DNA from: Bacteroidetes bacterium HGW-Bacteroidetes-6
GTDB taxonomy: Bacteria > Bacteroidota > Bacteroidia > Bacteroidales > DTU049
Reading direction: 5' to 3'
Length of the DNA stretch: 64,000 bases
NCBI GenBank assembly: GCA_002842495.1
Contig: PHDB01000012.1
Location: 1-64,000 of the forward strand
Both the position numbers and the translations under genes were made by a program. Shown piece after piece: positions 38,173-48,131 of the stretch. Position 1 is the stretch's first letter; the number at the start of each line of letters is the position of its first letter. The notes below the pieces were generated by a model, which saw only the letters and a program-made list of their open reading frames with translations, made no database searches and was not told the origin of the DNA.

Positions 38173-38277
38173 CAAAGATTATTACCCTTGCAGACAAATA
38201 TTTTCGATGTTCGTTGCAATTTATATTATTTTAGCAACCATTATTTGATGTTAATTGTCTGACACAAAAACAAAATC

Positions 38278-39831
38278 ATGAAATTCCTTCTGTTTGCAAT
38301 ATTTTCTGTATCAATATTGAATCTGAATTTATCAGCTCAGCACGCAAACATTGTAATTGGAAATAGCCACGACCCCGAAGAACCATCCATTGCAATCAAT
38401 CCGAAAAACACCCTACAAATGGTAGCAGGGGCCAATATTAATTTATATTATATCAGCCAGGATGGTGGCTACACATGGCAAGAAGGGACATTAACTTCAT
38501 CTTTTGGAGTTTGGGGTGACCCGGCCATCACAGTCGACACAACCGGCGCGTTCTACTTCTTTCACCTCTCGAATCCTGTTTCGGGTAACTGGATTGACCG
38601 TATTGTTTGTCAAAAAATTGATTCCATAAATGGAAACTGGAACGATGGAAGCTTTACTGGACTGAATGGCACAAAAGCTCAGGACAAACATTGGCCGGTT
38701 ATTGATAGAACAAACAATACCATTTATGTTACTTGGACACAATTTGATGAATACGGCACCAGCAATTCGGCCGATAGTAGTAATATTATGTTTTCAAAAT
38801 CGATTGACGGCGGACAAAGCTGGACTCCCGCACTGAGAATCAACAAAATTGCCGGCGACTGCGTTGATAGTGACAGCACAACTGAAGGCGCTGTTCCTGC
38901 GGTTGGTCCCAATGGCGAAGTGTATGTGTCGTGGGCTGGTCCCAAAGGCTTGCTTTTCGATAAAAGCCTCGACGGTGGCGCAACATGGCTTCAGGACGAC
39001 ATTTTTGTCAGCAACATTGGTGGTGGCTGGGATTATTCCATACCAGGCATAATGCGCGCCAATGGACTACCGGTTACTGCATGCGATTTAAGCAATGGAC
39101 CTCACCGGGGAACCATTTATATCAATTGGAGCGATCAGACAAATGGAGGTCACAATACCGATATCTGGATTTCTAAAAGCATAGATGGAGGCGATAACTG
39201 GTCGGCGCCTATTCGTGTAAACGACGACACAACCAATCACAATCAGTTTTTCACATGGATGACTATCGATCAGGCAACAGGATATCTTTGGTTTGTGTGG
39301 TACGACCGACGAAACTACGACGACGACCGCACCGATGTGTATATGGCATGTTCGAAAGACGGTGGTCAAACATTTAAAAATTTTAAAGTGAGCGAAAGTC
39401 CGTTCCTCCCCAATTCAAGTGTGTTTTTTGGAGACTACACCAATATTTCCGCTCACAATGGTGTTGTAAGACCCATCTGGGCAAGACTTGATGGGTTTCA
39501 ACTCAGCGTTCTTACAGCTATCATCGACACTACAATACTAACTTCAGTTAATTCATTTTCGGTACCCGACGAAGAACTGGGTGTATTTCCAAATCCATCT
39601 AACGGCAATTTCTGTCTTGCTTTCAAAATGCACACAAAAACACCAATCAGTATTGAAATCACTGATATTTCGGGTTCAACCATCGCCATTCTAGCCGAAG
39701 GCGAAAGCAGTATCGGCCGTCAACAATATTTCTTCAATGCAGCCGATTATAATCTCCAAAATGGAGTGTATTTCATTGTTCTGCACAGCAATGAAAAAAA
39801 TATTCAGAGAAAATGGGTACTAACTCGCTAA
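38278..39831 (+). CDS. Secreted sialidase-like BNR propeller, T9SS cargo
   Basis: 517 residues with a signal peptide (LNLNLSAQ). The propeller begins EEPSIAINPKNTLQMVAGAN. Asp boxes include SQDGGYTWQEG, SIDGGQSWTPAL, SLDGGATWLQD, SIDGGDNWSAP and SKDGGQTFKN. It ends with a type A sorting domain (GVFPNPSNGNFCLAF). The fold is that of sialidases and related hydrolases, but I cannot assign the Arg triad, so 'sialidase' describes only the fold. The next gene begins 4 bases downstream. Confidence 0.82.
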   Translation: MKFLLFAIFSVSILNLNLSAQHANIVIGNSHDPEEPSIAINPKNTLQMVAGANINLYYISQDGGYTWQEGTLTSSFGVWGDPAITVDTTGAFYFFHLSNPVSGNWIDRIVCQKIDSINGNWNDGSFTGLNGTKAQDKHWPVIDRTNNTIYVTWTQFDEYGTSNSADSSNIMFSKSIDGGQSWTPALRINKIAGDCVDSDSTTEGAVPAVGPNGEVYVSWAGPKGLLFDKSLDGGATWLQDDIFVSNIGGGWDYSIPGIMRANGLPVTACDLSNGPHRGTIYINWSDQTNGGHNTDIWISKSIDGGDNWSAPIRVNDDTTNHNQFFTWMTIDQATGYLWFVWYDRRNYDDDRTDVYMACSKDGGQTFKNFKVSESPFLPNSSVFFGDYTNISAHNGVVRPIWARLDGFQLSVLTAIIDTTILTSVNSFSVPDEELGVFPNPSNGNFCLAFKMHTKTPISIEITDISGSTIAILAEGESSIGRQQYFFNAADYNLQNGVYFIVLHSNEKNIQRKWVLTR

Positions 39832-39835
39832 AAAG

Positions 39836-40483
39836 ATGAAAATATCTCATTTATTCTTGTTTCTTTTTCTACTATTCACTATTACAGAGAATCTTAATGC
39901 TCAAAATACAACGGGTGGATTTGGCTCGTTTGGAATTTCAGCCACCAATTGTATTAGCACTGGGTCAGGAATTCTTCCTAACAAGGACAAAATCTACAGC
40001 TGCGAAATTGAAGGGATTTTTAATTCTATTCAAGTCAAAAACATCTCCTTTAACATCGCCGCCGGAATGAAAGATTTCAACACTTGGCATAATGAAATAC
40101 GCTTTCTATCGCGATACTTCACAATGGGCTTAGGAATGGTTTACAAAATCCCTTCCAACAAAAAATGGCATCTGGAAATTCCTTTTGATGCAAGATTAAA
40201 TATTGGCAATTTGCATAAAACTGAATATTTTCAATCGCCGCCTTCATATCCCAATTACAATTATATTTACTCCAAAATCCAAATAAAATCGGGTGTTGCA
40301 TTCTTGCTACCTGCTCTAAGTTATCTCGACTTATGCATATTCGTAAAAGGTGGCTATACATTTGGCAATAAAGAATATAACAGCTACGACAATATCTATC
40401 TTGGCGATATCAATTTTCACGCATACACAGGATTGATGCTCGTTTACAAATTCAAATCAAACACAGAAAATGAAACCAATTAA
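39836..40483 (+). CDS. Secreted or outer-membrane protein of unknown function
   Basis: 215 residues with a signal peptide ending ENLNAQ. Alternating strands (FNIAAGMKDFNTWH, YFTMGLGMVYKIPSNKKWHLEIPF, AYTGLMLVYKFKS) suggest a small beta barrel. No family is recognised. It starts 4 bases after the sialidase-like gene, and its end overlaps the following lipoprotein gene by 14 bases, so the three are probably one operon. Confidence 0.7.
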   Translation: MKISHLFLFLFLLFTITENLNAQNTTGGFGSFGISATNCISTGSGILPNKDKIYSCEIEGIFNSIQVKNISFNIAAGMKDFNTWHNEIRFLSRYFTMGLGMVYKIPSNKKWHLEIPFDARLNIGNLHKTEYFQSPPSYPNYNYIYSKIQIKSGVAFLLPALSYLDLCIFVKGGYTFGNKEYNSYDNIYLGDINFHAYTGLMLVYKFKSNTENETN

Positions 40484-41048
40484 AATAGCAATATTGATTT
40501 TGGCATTTCTATTCCTGTATTCATGCCGCAACGACGAAAATTGCACTTGGTGGCAGGAAGTCACTTCGATAAGTTCATCATATTTGCAATATGGCACAGG
40601 AATACATAATATTGAAGAAAACGATACTATTCCTTCACGTGAATTGATGGTTAATGTTGGCTTTCATTTACAAGATGTTTCGACACATTTGGAATGCACG
40701 GGTGAAAATTTAGCCAAGAATGAAATTGATAGCGAAATCAGCAATTTCACAATAACCACAGTTTACAATTTTAACCAGCAATTTAGTGCCGGCGACACGA
40801 TGAATGGGTGTTTTGAATTGTACAGTTACAATTACATCAACTCACACGGAGGGTTCTCATATTTCTCAGACATCTCTTCGCTGAATGAATATACAAACAC
40901 TTTCCCTGTTCAAAACAATGGTAATATTTTCCTGCTGCTGAATAGTTCTACCGATTCGCTCCGGCTTGTTCAGTTCAACATCAATTACCGAGAAACCGAT
41001 GGAAGTGAATTTACTTGCACAACTCCACTAGTATTTCTCAATCCTTAA
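40470..41048 (+). CDS. Lipoprotein of unknown function
   Basis: 192 residues with lipobox FLFLYSCRNDE. Several Cys (CTWWQE, LECTG, GCFEL, FTCTTP) and beta-rich sequence; no named domain. The start lies within the end of the preceding gene, in another frame, consistent with translational coupling. Its stop abuts the stop of the convergent exonuclease gene. Confidence 0.7.
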   Translation: MKPIKIAILILAFLFLYSCRNDENCTWWQEVTSISSSYLQYGTGIHNIEENDTIPSRELMVNVGFHLQDVSTHLECTGENLAKNEIDSEISNFTITTVYNFNQQFSAGDTMNGCFELYSYNYINSHGGFSYFSDISSLNEYTNTFPVQNNGNIFLLLNSSTDSLRLVQFNINYRETDGSEFTCTTPLVFLNP

Positions 41049-41813
41049 TCAGAATTCGAGTTCAAGCCCTGACGGACAATGATCGCTGTGATATGCGTCG
41101 GGCTGAATAAAAGCGCTCTTCAGATGAGTACGTAACGATTCGGTTGCCATGATGTAATCAATTCTCCATCCCTTGTTATTGGCTCTGGCATTTGCCCTGA
41201 AGCTCCACCAGGTATAATTGTGTGGTTCTTTGTTGAAATGACGGAAAGTGTCAATGTAATCGTGATTCAAAAATTTTGTCACCCATTCGCGCTCTTCGGG
41301 CAAAAAACCAGAATTTTTGGCATTCCCAACCGGGTCGTGAATATCGATGCGCTCATGAGCAATATTGTAATCGCCACATAAAAGAAGATTTGGTCTTTCC
41401 TTCCGAAGTTTCTGAACGTATTCCAAATAATCATCCAGCCACACCATTTTAAAAGCCTGACGTTCTTCGCCCGATGTACCTGATGGATGATAAACAGAGA
41501 CAATGCTTAAATCTCCAAAATCGGCACGAATAAAGCGTCCCTCGTAATCGTATTTTTCAATTCCCATCCCATAAACAACTTTATCGGGTTCGATGCGGGT
41601 AATAATTCCTACACCGCTGTAGCCTTTTTTCTGAGCACTGTAAAAAAACGTTTTGTAACCAATGGCTTCAAATTCCAAAACAGGAATCTGATCGGGCTGA
41701 GCTTTGCTTTCCTGAATGCAAACAACATCGGCATCGGATGCGGCAAGCCAGTCGATAAAACCTTTACCAATGGCAGCTCTGATTCCGTTGAGATTGTATG
41801 TAATCACTTTCAT
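41049..41813 (-). CDS. xth: Exodeoxyribonuclease III (AP endonuclease)
   Basis: The start is at MKVITYNLNGIRAA, not the longer ORF, which runs into the carboxypeptidase gene. 254 residues with the EEP-family motifs VVCIQESKAQPDQ (metal Glu), GDYNIAHERIDIHDP, AKNSGFLPEEREW, and YHSDHCPSGLELEF (catalytic His). It repairs abasic sites in DNA as a Mg-dependent endonuclease/3'-exonuclease. It lies 5 bases downstream of the carboxypeptidase gene and is likely co-transcribed. Confidence 0.95.
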   Translation of the reverse strand: MKVITYNLNGIRAAIGKGFIDWLAASDADVVCIQESKAQPDQIPVLEFEAIGYKTFFYSAQKKGYSGVGIITRIEPDKVVYGMGIEKYDYEGRFIRADFGDLSIVSVYHPSGTSGEERQAFKMVWLDDYLEYVQKLRKERPNLLLCGDYNIAHERIDIHDPVGNAKNSGFLPEEREWVTKFLNHDYIDTFRHFNKEPHNYTWWSFRANARANNKGWRIDYIMATESLRTHLKSAFIQPDAYHSDHCPSGLELEF

Positions 41814-41818
41814 TGTAA

Positions 41819-43585
41819 CTATTTTGAAGGTAAAAGTTTGAGATATTCGTTCCTGTCGGTTATTTTCACAACAGGATACACATTCATTTTCTGGTCGCGC
41901 CAGGCAGTATGGTTGTAAATCCAGTTCATCTGAGCCCATTGCGATGCAGCAAACCCGGGGTCGTTTTTCTTTAATGCTTCAAATTCGGCTTTAAGTGCTT
42001 TGTCTTTTTTAAACATTTCGTCAGCCAATGGCTCAAGCACATACATTTCGCCGTATTCTTTCTGTTCGAAAATGGTATTAAAAAACCCCCATTTGAGAAA
42101 ACTGTCTTCGGAACGGGCATCGAGCAACCACACAAGAACTTTTATTTTCGATTGCTTCACGGTTACCAAAGCAGAATTGCGCGGAATCACCATTATTGTA
42201 TCAAATTCTGAAATAGTAAAATCCGGCCTGAAACATCCTTCGTAGCTCATTGCCGGAAACGAAACGCCCGAGAGTCGAGAAGCAGTACATTTCACTTCCT
42301 TGTCATCGGCAGTTCTGATGATACTTATTCCGTGCAATTGTAAGCGGTCAATTACTGTTATCCATTCCACCGGAACCACATAGGCAATGGGCAAGCTGAT
42401 ACTATCGTCAACCACAATTTTATTAAACATCTGAATTTTCCAGATTTCGGGTTTGGTGTTGTCGTATTTGTAATAGATGCCACCTGTTGTTTTGCTTTTG
42501 ATGGTATCGTATTTCATTCCGTTAAATTCAACCAGAACACTGTCGTTCATACTCGTGGTAAGCGAAATAGGAAACGGCCTTTTGATAAAATCATCTAAAA
42601 CTCTGTCGCGGTCTGCTTTTTCGAGCATGGCTGAATAGGCATCGGCATTTTCGGCCAGATATTGAAATGTGAACAACAACATTCGCTGTGTTGCATCAAC
42701 TCTGATTTTATATGGCTTAAGCATATGAGTTTCTATTAGCAAGCAGGGCCGATCAGTCAGCAAAGTGTAGCCATGCGACAACATGGGACGCGATGCATAC
42801 GAAAGCAAACCACTCTTCGGATTGTGCCATTGCCTGAATGCAACATAAGGATAAATTGGGAAACCAGCCCTATCCATTTGGTCGGTCACAAAGGGAACGT
42901 AGCTTCCTGTGCACCACGAAGCGATGCTGGAATCGAGTGTTTGAAATGCATCGAGACCATAAGTGAGCGGATACACATAATCGGCACCATCGGTTGTGTG
43001 ACAATCAATCAGAAAATCGGGGTTAATGGAATTGTACAGCTTCAGCCAGGCCTGCATTTCGGGGGCGTCGGCCTTCATAAAATCGCGATTCAGATTCAAA
43101 TTCTGCGCGGTGGTTCGCCAGCCCATTTGTTCAGGCCCGTTCTGATTAATACGATTATATGGACCAAAGCGCTTCAATCCATCCACATTGAAAGAAGGAA
43201 TAAATACAATCCTTACTTTATCAAGCAACGGTTTCAACGAAGGATAGGTAAGCACATCCCGAATAAAAAGAAATCCGGCTTCAACACCTTCAGGCTCACC
43301 CGGATGAATACCTGCCTGAATCCAAAGTGTAATCTTATTGTTATTTTTGGTTCTGTTATCAATCAACAAATAGGGCAAATCGCTTCCCTGAGCCGATTTC
43401 CCAAAAGTAAAATACTGTACTTCGTCGAACAGCGAATCGACAAGATGGCAATATTGAATTATTTGCTCGTAAGTAAGCGTCACATTGTAATCCTGCGTCT
43501 CGTACGGAAGAACGAAAGATTGTTCTTGTGCCGAAATATGCAAAGTGAGACAAAAAAGGACAAATGGCAGCAATATCTTTTTCAT
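41819..43585 (-). CDS. Secreted M14-family zinc carboxypeptidase
   Basis: 588 residues with a signal peptide ending HISAQ. Zinc site: IHPGEPEG (HxxE) and IDCHTTDGAD (third His), with NLNRDFMKADAPE between. The C-terminal half, about 300 residues, has no recognised domain and ends at the next gene without a sorting motif. It removes C-terminal residues from peptides, probably in the periplasm or outside. Length exceeds the usual catalytic domain because of the C-terminal extension. Confidence 0.88.
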   Translation of the reverse strand: MKKILLPFVLFCLTLHISAQEQSFVLPYETQDYNVTLTYEQIIQYCHLVDSLFDEVQYFTFGKSAQGSDLPYLLIDNRTKNNNKITLWIQAGIHPGEPEGVEAGFLFIRDVLTYPSLKPLLDKVRIVFIPSFNVDGLKRFGPYNRINQNGPEQMGWRTTAQNLNLNRDFMKADAPEMQAWLKLYNSINPDFLIDCHTTDGADYVYPLTYGLDAFQTLDSSIASWCTGSYVPFVTDQMDRAGFPIYPYVAFRQWHNPKSGLLSYASRPMLSHGYTLLTDRPCLLIETHMLKPYKIRVDATQRMLLFTFQYLAENADAYSAMLEKADRDRVLDDFIKRPFPISLTTSMNDSVLVEFNGMKYDTIKSKTTGGIYYKYDNTKPEIWKIQMFNKIVVDDSISLPIAYVVPVEWITVIDRLQLHGISIIRTADDKEVKCTASRLSGVSFPAMSYEGCFRPDFTISEFDTIMVIPRNSALVTVKQSKIKVLVWLLDARSEDSFLKWGFFNTIFEQKEYGEMYVLEPLADEMFKKDKALKAEFEALKKNDPGFAASQWAQMNWIYNHTAWRDQKMNVYPVVKITDRNEYLKLLPSK

Positions 43586-43647
43586 TTGATCTTGTTTATT
43601 TGATTTTGGCTCTGATTCAAAAAGTTACTTGAGTTTCCGGCAAATGA

Positions 43648-45777
43648 CTAAACATTTTTCATACTCAGGTTGATTCTTTTTCTTGGCTTATCCACTTCGA
43701 GAACACGAACCTGCACCTTCTGATTGAGCTTAAGCACTTCCGACGGATCAGCAATATATCGGTCGGCAATCTGACTGATATGAACAAGCCCATCCTGATG
43801 CACACCTATATCGACAAAAGCTCCAAACTTTGTGATATTTGTCACAATACCTGGCAACACCATTCCCGCAATCAAATCGTCGATGCTGTGAACATTCTGA
43901 TCGAACTCAAACATTTCAAATTTTTGTCGCGGGTCGCGACCAGGCTTTTCAAGCTCTTTTAAGATGTCGGTAATAGTTGGCAATCCAAACTGCTCGGTAA
44001 TGTATTTTTGAGGAACAATTTGAGCCCTCAGTTCTTTGTTCCGGATCAAGTCAGCAACGGTGCAATTTAAGTCTTTGGCCATTTTTTCAACAATGTGATA
44101 GCTTTCGGGGTGCACAGCCGAAGAATCGAGTGGATTCTTCGCATCTTTTATTCGTAAAAATCCAGCAGCCTGCTCAAAAGCCTTGTCGCCAAAACGTTTC
44201 ACCTTCAGCAATTCTTTTCGCGCTTTGAAAGCACCTTTTTCTTTTCGGTAATCGATAATATTTTGAGCCATCACTGGCCCGATGCCAGAGACATATGTAA
44301 GCAATTGCTTGCTGGCTGTATTAAGCTCCACTCCGACACTGTTCACGGCACTCATTACAGTATCGTCGAGTTTTTCTTTAAGCATACTCTGATCAACATC
44401 GTGCTGATACTGTCCCACGCCAATACTTTTCGCATCAATCTTCACAAGTTCTGCCAAAGGGTCCATGAGCCTACGACCAATGGAAACTGCTCCTCGAACA
44501 GTGACGTCGTAATCGGGAAACTCCTCGCGAGCCACATCGCTTGCAGAATAGATTGAAGCTCCCGATTCGTTTACAGCAATAGCAATTACTGGTCGACTAA
44601 ATTGGATTCGCTTGATAAATGCTTCGGTTTCACGGCCAGCTGTGCCATTTCCAATAGCAATAGCCTCTACTTTGTATGCTTCGACCAAATGATCAATTTT
44701 ATTTAAAGCTTCTTTCACTTTGTTTTCGGGCGGATGCGGATAAATGGTTTCGTTATGCATCAGATTTCCGAGTGGATCGAGCACAACTACTTTGCAGCCT
44801 GTGCGAAACCCCGGGTCGATTGCAAGCACGGTTTTTTGACCGAGTGGCGAACTCAATAGTAGTTGACGAACATTATCAGCAAACACATTGATTGCTTCTT
44901 TATCGGCTTTTTCTTTATAAAATTTCCGGGTTTCGGTTTCGATTGATGGCTGAAGCAAACGTTTATAACTGTCTTCGAGAGCTGTAATCACTTCGTTGGC
45001 AATATCGTTTCGCGAATTCACTATCCGACGTTCGATGAGAGATAATGCTTTTTCGGACTCCGGTTCAATCGAAACTCTTAAAAAGCCTTCGTTTTCGCCA
45101 CGGAAAACAGCTAAAATTCTGTGCGAAGGCGATTTTGCAAGCGGTTCGGCCAGAGCAAAATAATTCTCGAACTTGGCTCCATCGGCTTCTTTTCCCTTCA
45201 CTACTTTCGACGACACAATTCCTTCGCGAACAAAAAGCGAGCGCAAATCAGCACGAACACGAGCATCTTCGCTGATCCATTCGGCAATAATATCGCGGGC
45301 GCCTGCGACAGCTTCTTCTTCGGATGCAACTCCTTTTTCTTCGCTCACAAAATGTCGGGCAGCTACCATCAGGTCGAATGGTTGTTGCATGAAAATACGC
45401 TTCGCCAAAGGCTCCAGTCCTTTTGCAACAGCAACCGTTGCGCGAGTTTTGCGTTTGGGCCGGTATGGCAAATACAAATCTTCCACCTCAGGCATTGTTG
45501 ATGCATTGCGGATTTTCGATTCCAACTCAGGTGTTAATTTCCCTTGTTCCTGAATACTTTCAAGCACCGCACTACGCCGCTTTTCGAGCTCGGTAAGCTG
45601 ATGCAAGCGCGTTTTGATGGCCATAATCTGAACCTCATCGAGACTTCCGGTCATTTCTTTGCGGTATCGCGAAATAAACGGCACTGTGGCCCCCTCGTCA
45701 AGCAACTTTATGGTATTGGCAACCTGAGTTACCTTAAGTCCCAGTTCTATACTGATAATGTCGGTGAATGATTTCAT
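43648..45777 (-). CDS. tex: Tex-family RNA-binding transcription accessory protein
   Basis: 709 residues. Order: N-terminal helical domain (TIKLLDEGATVPFISRYRKE), the YqgF/RNase H-like domain (VLAIDPGFRTGCKVVVLDP, IAIGNGTAGRETE), helix-hairpin-helix motifs (LTYVSGIGPVMAQNIIDYR), and a C-terminal S1 domain (GAFVDIGVHQDGLVHISQ). Tex binds nucleic acids and the transcription machinery. The length is slightly under the usual 720-780. A perfect -7 element lies only 4 bases upstream of the start. Confidence 0.96.
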   Translation of the reverse strand: MKSFTDIISIELGLKVTQVANTIKLLDEGATVPFISRYRKEMTGSLDEVQIMAIKTRLHQLTELEKRRSAVLESIQEQGKLTPELESKIRNASTMPEVEDLYLPYRPKRKTRATVAVAKGLEPLAKRIFMQQPFDLMVAARHFVSEEKGVASEEEAVAGARDIIAEWISEDARVRADLRSLFVREGIVSSKVVKGKEADGAKFENYFALAEPLAKSPSHRILAVFRGENEGFLRVSIEPESEKALSLIERRIVNSRNDIANEVITALEDSYKRLLQPSIETETRKFYKEKADKEAINVFADNVRQLLLSSPLGQKTVLAIDPGFRTGCKVVVLDPLGNLMHNETIYPHPPENKVKEALNKIDHLVEAYKVEAIAIGNGTAGRETEAFIKRIQFSRPVIAIAVNESGASIYSASDVAREEFPDYDVTVRGAVSIGRRLMDPLAELVKIDAKSIGVGQYQHDVDQSMLKEKLDDTVMSAVNSVGVELNTASKQLLTYVSGIGPVMAQNIIDYRKEKGAFKARKELLKVKRFGDKAFEQAAGFLRIKDAKNPLDSSAVHPESYHIVEKMAKDLNCTVADLIRNKELRAQIVPQKYITEQFGLPTITDILKELEKPGRDPRQKFEMFEFDQNVHSIDDLIAGMVLPGIVTNITKFGAFVDIGVHQDGLVHISQIADRYIADPSEVLKLNQKVQVRVLEVDKPRKRINLSMKNV

Positions 45778-45781
45778 GTGT

Positions 45782-45789
45782 CAAAAATA
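45782..45789 (-). promoter_or_regulatory. -7 element immediately upstream of tex
   Basis: TATTTTTG on the minus strand, ending 4 bases before the tex ATG; a transcript from it would be leaderless or nearly so. Confidence 0.4.
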
Positions 45790-45920
45790 AGGGTTTTTTA
45801 GCAATCATTCACTGAATAATCGCCGGCTCCGTACTATGCTCAAAAAAAGAAGAGAATGTATTTGCAAATAACAGCAAAACATTTGTATTATTCGAATAAA
45901 GGCTGGTTCCCGGACAAAAT

Positions 45921-45960
45921 AAAAAGCCTGCAATCCGTAAAAACGGATATGCAGGCCTGA
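45921..45960 (-). terminator. Intrinsic terminator of the second adhesin operon
   Basis: GCCTGCA / TGCAGGC with an inner ATCCGT / ACGGAT stem, then TTTTTAT on the minus strand. It is 11 bases after the last stop. Confidence 0.88.
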
Positions 45961-45971
45961 AAAAAACATTA

Positions 45972-48125
45972 TTAGTCTTTAACCAGCGGAGTAACGAAAA
46001 CGTCGCCAGCTGTAATCACTTTTACATAGTACAATCCTTTGGAAAATGCAGAAAGGTCGATTTTAGTATCATAAAACACACCGGCCTTATTGCCGGCGGC
46101 ATCATAAAGTTCAATCTCTATAAACTGTATATCATGCAGATCAATAACTGCCAGATTTCCGACAGGATTAGGCAAAACACGTATCTGATGGTTTCTGCTA
46201 CCGGACTCCATTCCGATAGCAACTTCAACCTCTATATTCTGTACACAGGTATCACTATTTCCGGCACCATCCGTGACCGTCCAGATAATTGTATTGAGAC
46301 CCACAGGTAAATGAGCTCCGTTCAGCGAAGCCGAATGGGTAAAATTATTACAGACGCTGTCAACACCACAGTTATCATCTGTATAAACGGGATCAAACAG
46401 AACTCCGGATACCTCATAAAAAGTTTCACCCTGATTTATGGTAACGACCTGGTTTCCCGAACAGATAATTGACGGATTGATCGTATCATGCACAATAATA
46501 TTCTGCATCTGAAAAGAGACATGCCCATATCCGTCGTCGTAGTTCCAGGTTACCACTGTAAGGCCCTGTGTCGTAACCGGCAAAGGAACGTCGGCAATTC
46601 CTGTGATCTGTCCGTTGCAGTTATCGGTTGCAGTCGGAGGGACGAGCGAAGAAACCCCACATACAGCGGTAACATCGGGCAAAAAAGCACTATCCGGTAC
46701 CGGAGCAGATAAATCCACATCACAGGTAGCATAAAAGTTACCATTCATGGTAGTTCCGTTTGTCAACAAAAAATTATGCATAGTCCCATGATGATTGTTA
46801 TCAGTCATATCAGGCAACACCCCGATATCGGTATTGCCACCGGCAGAAATCCCCCTGTTAAAATCATAATAAGCCACCAGATCCGCTGAATCGGGCGAAA
46901 TCTCTCTGTTCATATCCTGCCATATTTCCTGCTCCGATTTTGCCCGGCTCCATATTCTTATTTCATCGGCCGACCCAGTCCAGTTATTACCATATTGCTG
47001 AGATCCCCCTATATAAAAATTGACAGAACTGTTCATCATACTTCCGTAAGCAGAACCGCAGAAAACACTGTCCAGATACATTTTCAGTGTTCCCGAATCA
47101 TAGACCATAGCTACATGATGCCACTCATCAGTATTCATAGGATATGAAACCGACACCCATCCGGTATCTGCACCAACAAGAACCTTCAGACTCTGACTAA
47201 AATATTCAATCGCGTATCCCTTTCTTCCCCCGTTGTTTTCATGTTTCGACAACAGATCTTCCGGCCCTTTTGATTTCGTGGAAAAAGAATAAAGCCAGGC
47301 TTCAACGGTAAAATTCCCGGAAAAATTCAATGCCGGATCATCCGGAACAGATACATAATCGTCATACAGAAAGCTCAGTACGTTTTCATTAATATAAGTA
47401 TTTATTCGGATCAGACAACTGTCATTATCGGTGTTTTCATCTGCGCTCAGATTCGTTTTCGCAACAAGATTACAGATCATATCGTTTCCCATGATAGCAG
47501 GGGTTAAAAAATCATACTGCACCGTGTCGTCGCCGTTTATTGTTCCGACATATATCTCCGTGACAGTATCACCATTCAAAATATAGCTGACAGGAAACGC
47601 TGTTTGGGAATCAACACCATGGTTTGCGATTTCAACGGAGATCGTTTGAAAACCCTCAAAATTTTTCACCGGTTTATGAATTGAGACAACCGACAAATCG
47701 TCGAAAACCGCATTGGTTGTTCCGGTAACGTTCAATGTAAAAGCTCCGTTGGAAGTTCCTCCTCCTGTAACTTTAATATAATAGATTCCCGCCGTCAAAC
47801 CCGGGAGCGAAATCATTTCGTTCGGATTTCCCGGATTGCACACATTGGGAGATCCACCGACAAGAAATGTACTACAATCAGAATACAGATCAACAATACA
47901 GGAAGCTGCCGCAGTAGATAAACAAGATTCAATTTCAACATTCTGATAATCGGCAGGTAAATTGAGAATATACCACCATGTTTCACCATTATTGATCACA
48001 CCTCCGACAGAACCGGAGTTAATGACCACAGGGATAGCCGTCAGACAATCGTTCCCTTCCTCCCGGCCAAAAAGAGATCCGGCCAATGAAAGAAGCACAG
48101 CAACAAAAAAAAGCAATCTTTTCAT
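45972..48125 (-). CDS. T9SS cargo adhesin with CARDB-, LamG- and HYR-like domains
   Basis: 717 residues with a signal peptide (MKRLLFFVAVLLSLAGSLFG). A PPC-like domain (about 25-130), a CARDB-like domain (VSIHKPVKNFEGFQTISVE; about 145-240), a LamG/concanavalin domain (GNFTVEAWLYSF, DEWHHVAMVYDSGTLKMYLD; about 255-430), a Cys-containing segment, an HYR-like module (about 550-635) nearly identical in plan to that in the 50702 gene, and a sorting domain (IRVLPNPVGNLAVI). No enzyme motif, so a surface-binding role is likely. It is second in its operon, 6 bases after the FG-GAP protein gene. Confidence 0.85.
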   Translation of the reverse strand: MKRLLFFVAVLLSLAGSLFGREEGNDCLTAIPVVINSGSVGGVINNGETWWYILNLPADYQNVEIESCLSTAAASCIVDLYSDCSTFLVGGSPNVCNPGNPNEMISLPGLTAGIYYIKVTGGGTSNGAFTLNVTGTTNAVFDDLSVVSIHKPVKNFEGFQTISVEIANHGVDSQTAFPVSYILNGDTVTEIYVGTINGDDTVQYDFLTPAIMGNDMICNLVAKTNLSADENTDNDSCLIRINTYINENVLSFLYDDYVSVPDDPALNFSGNFTVEAWLYSFSTKSKGPEDLLSKHENNGGRKGYAIEYFSQSLKVLVGADTGWVSVSYPMNTDEWHHVAMVYDSGTLKMYLDSVFCGSAYGSMMNSSVNFYIGGSQQYGNNWTGSADEIRIWSRAKSEQEIWQDMNREISPDSADLVAYYDFNRGISAGGNTDIGVLPDMTDNNHHGTMHNFLLTNGTTMNGNFYATCDVDLSAPVPDSAFLPDVTAVCGVSSLVPPTATDNCNGQITGIADVPLPVTTQGLTVVTWNYDDGYGHVSFQMQNIIVHDTINPSIICSGNQVVTINQGETFYEVSGVLFDPVYTDDNCGVDSVCNNFTHSASLNGAHLPVGLNTIIWTVTDGAGNSDTCVQNIEVEVAIGMESGSRNHQIRVLPNPVGNLAVIDLHDIQFIEIELYDAAGNKAGVFYDTKIDLSAFSKGLYYVKVITAGDVFVTPLVKD

Positions 48126-48131
48126 ACGGGA

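Noticed and set aside
42773-43603. 276-residue plus-strand ORF
   Set aside because: Fully antisense to the M14 carboxypeptidase, whose zinc ligands are intact; Ile/Arg-rich shadow composition.
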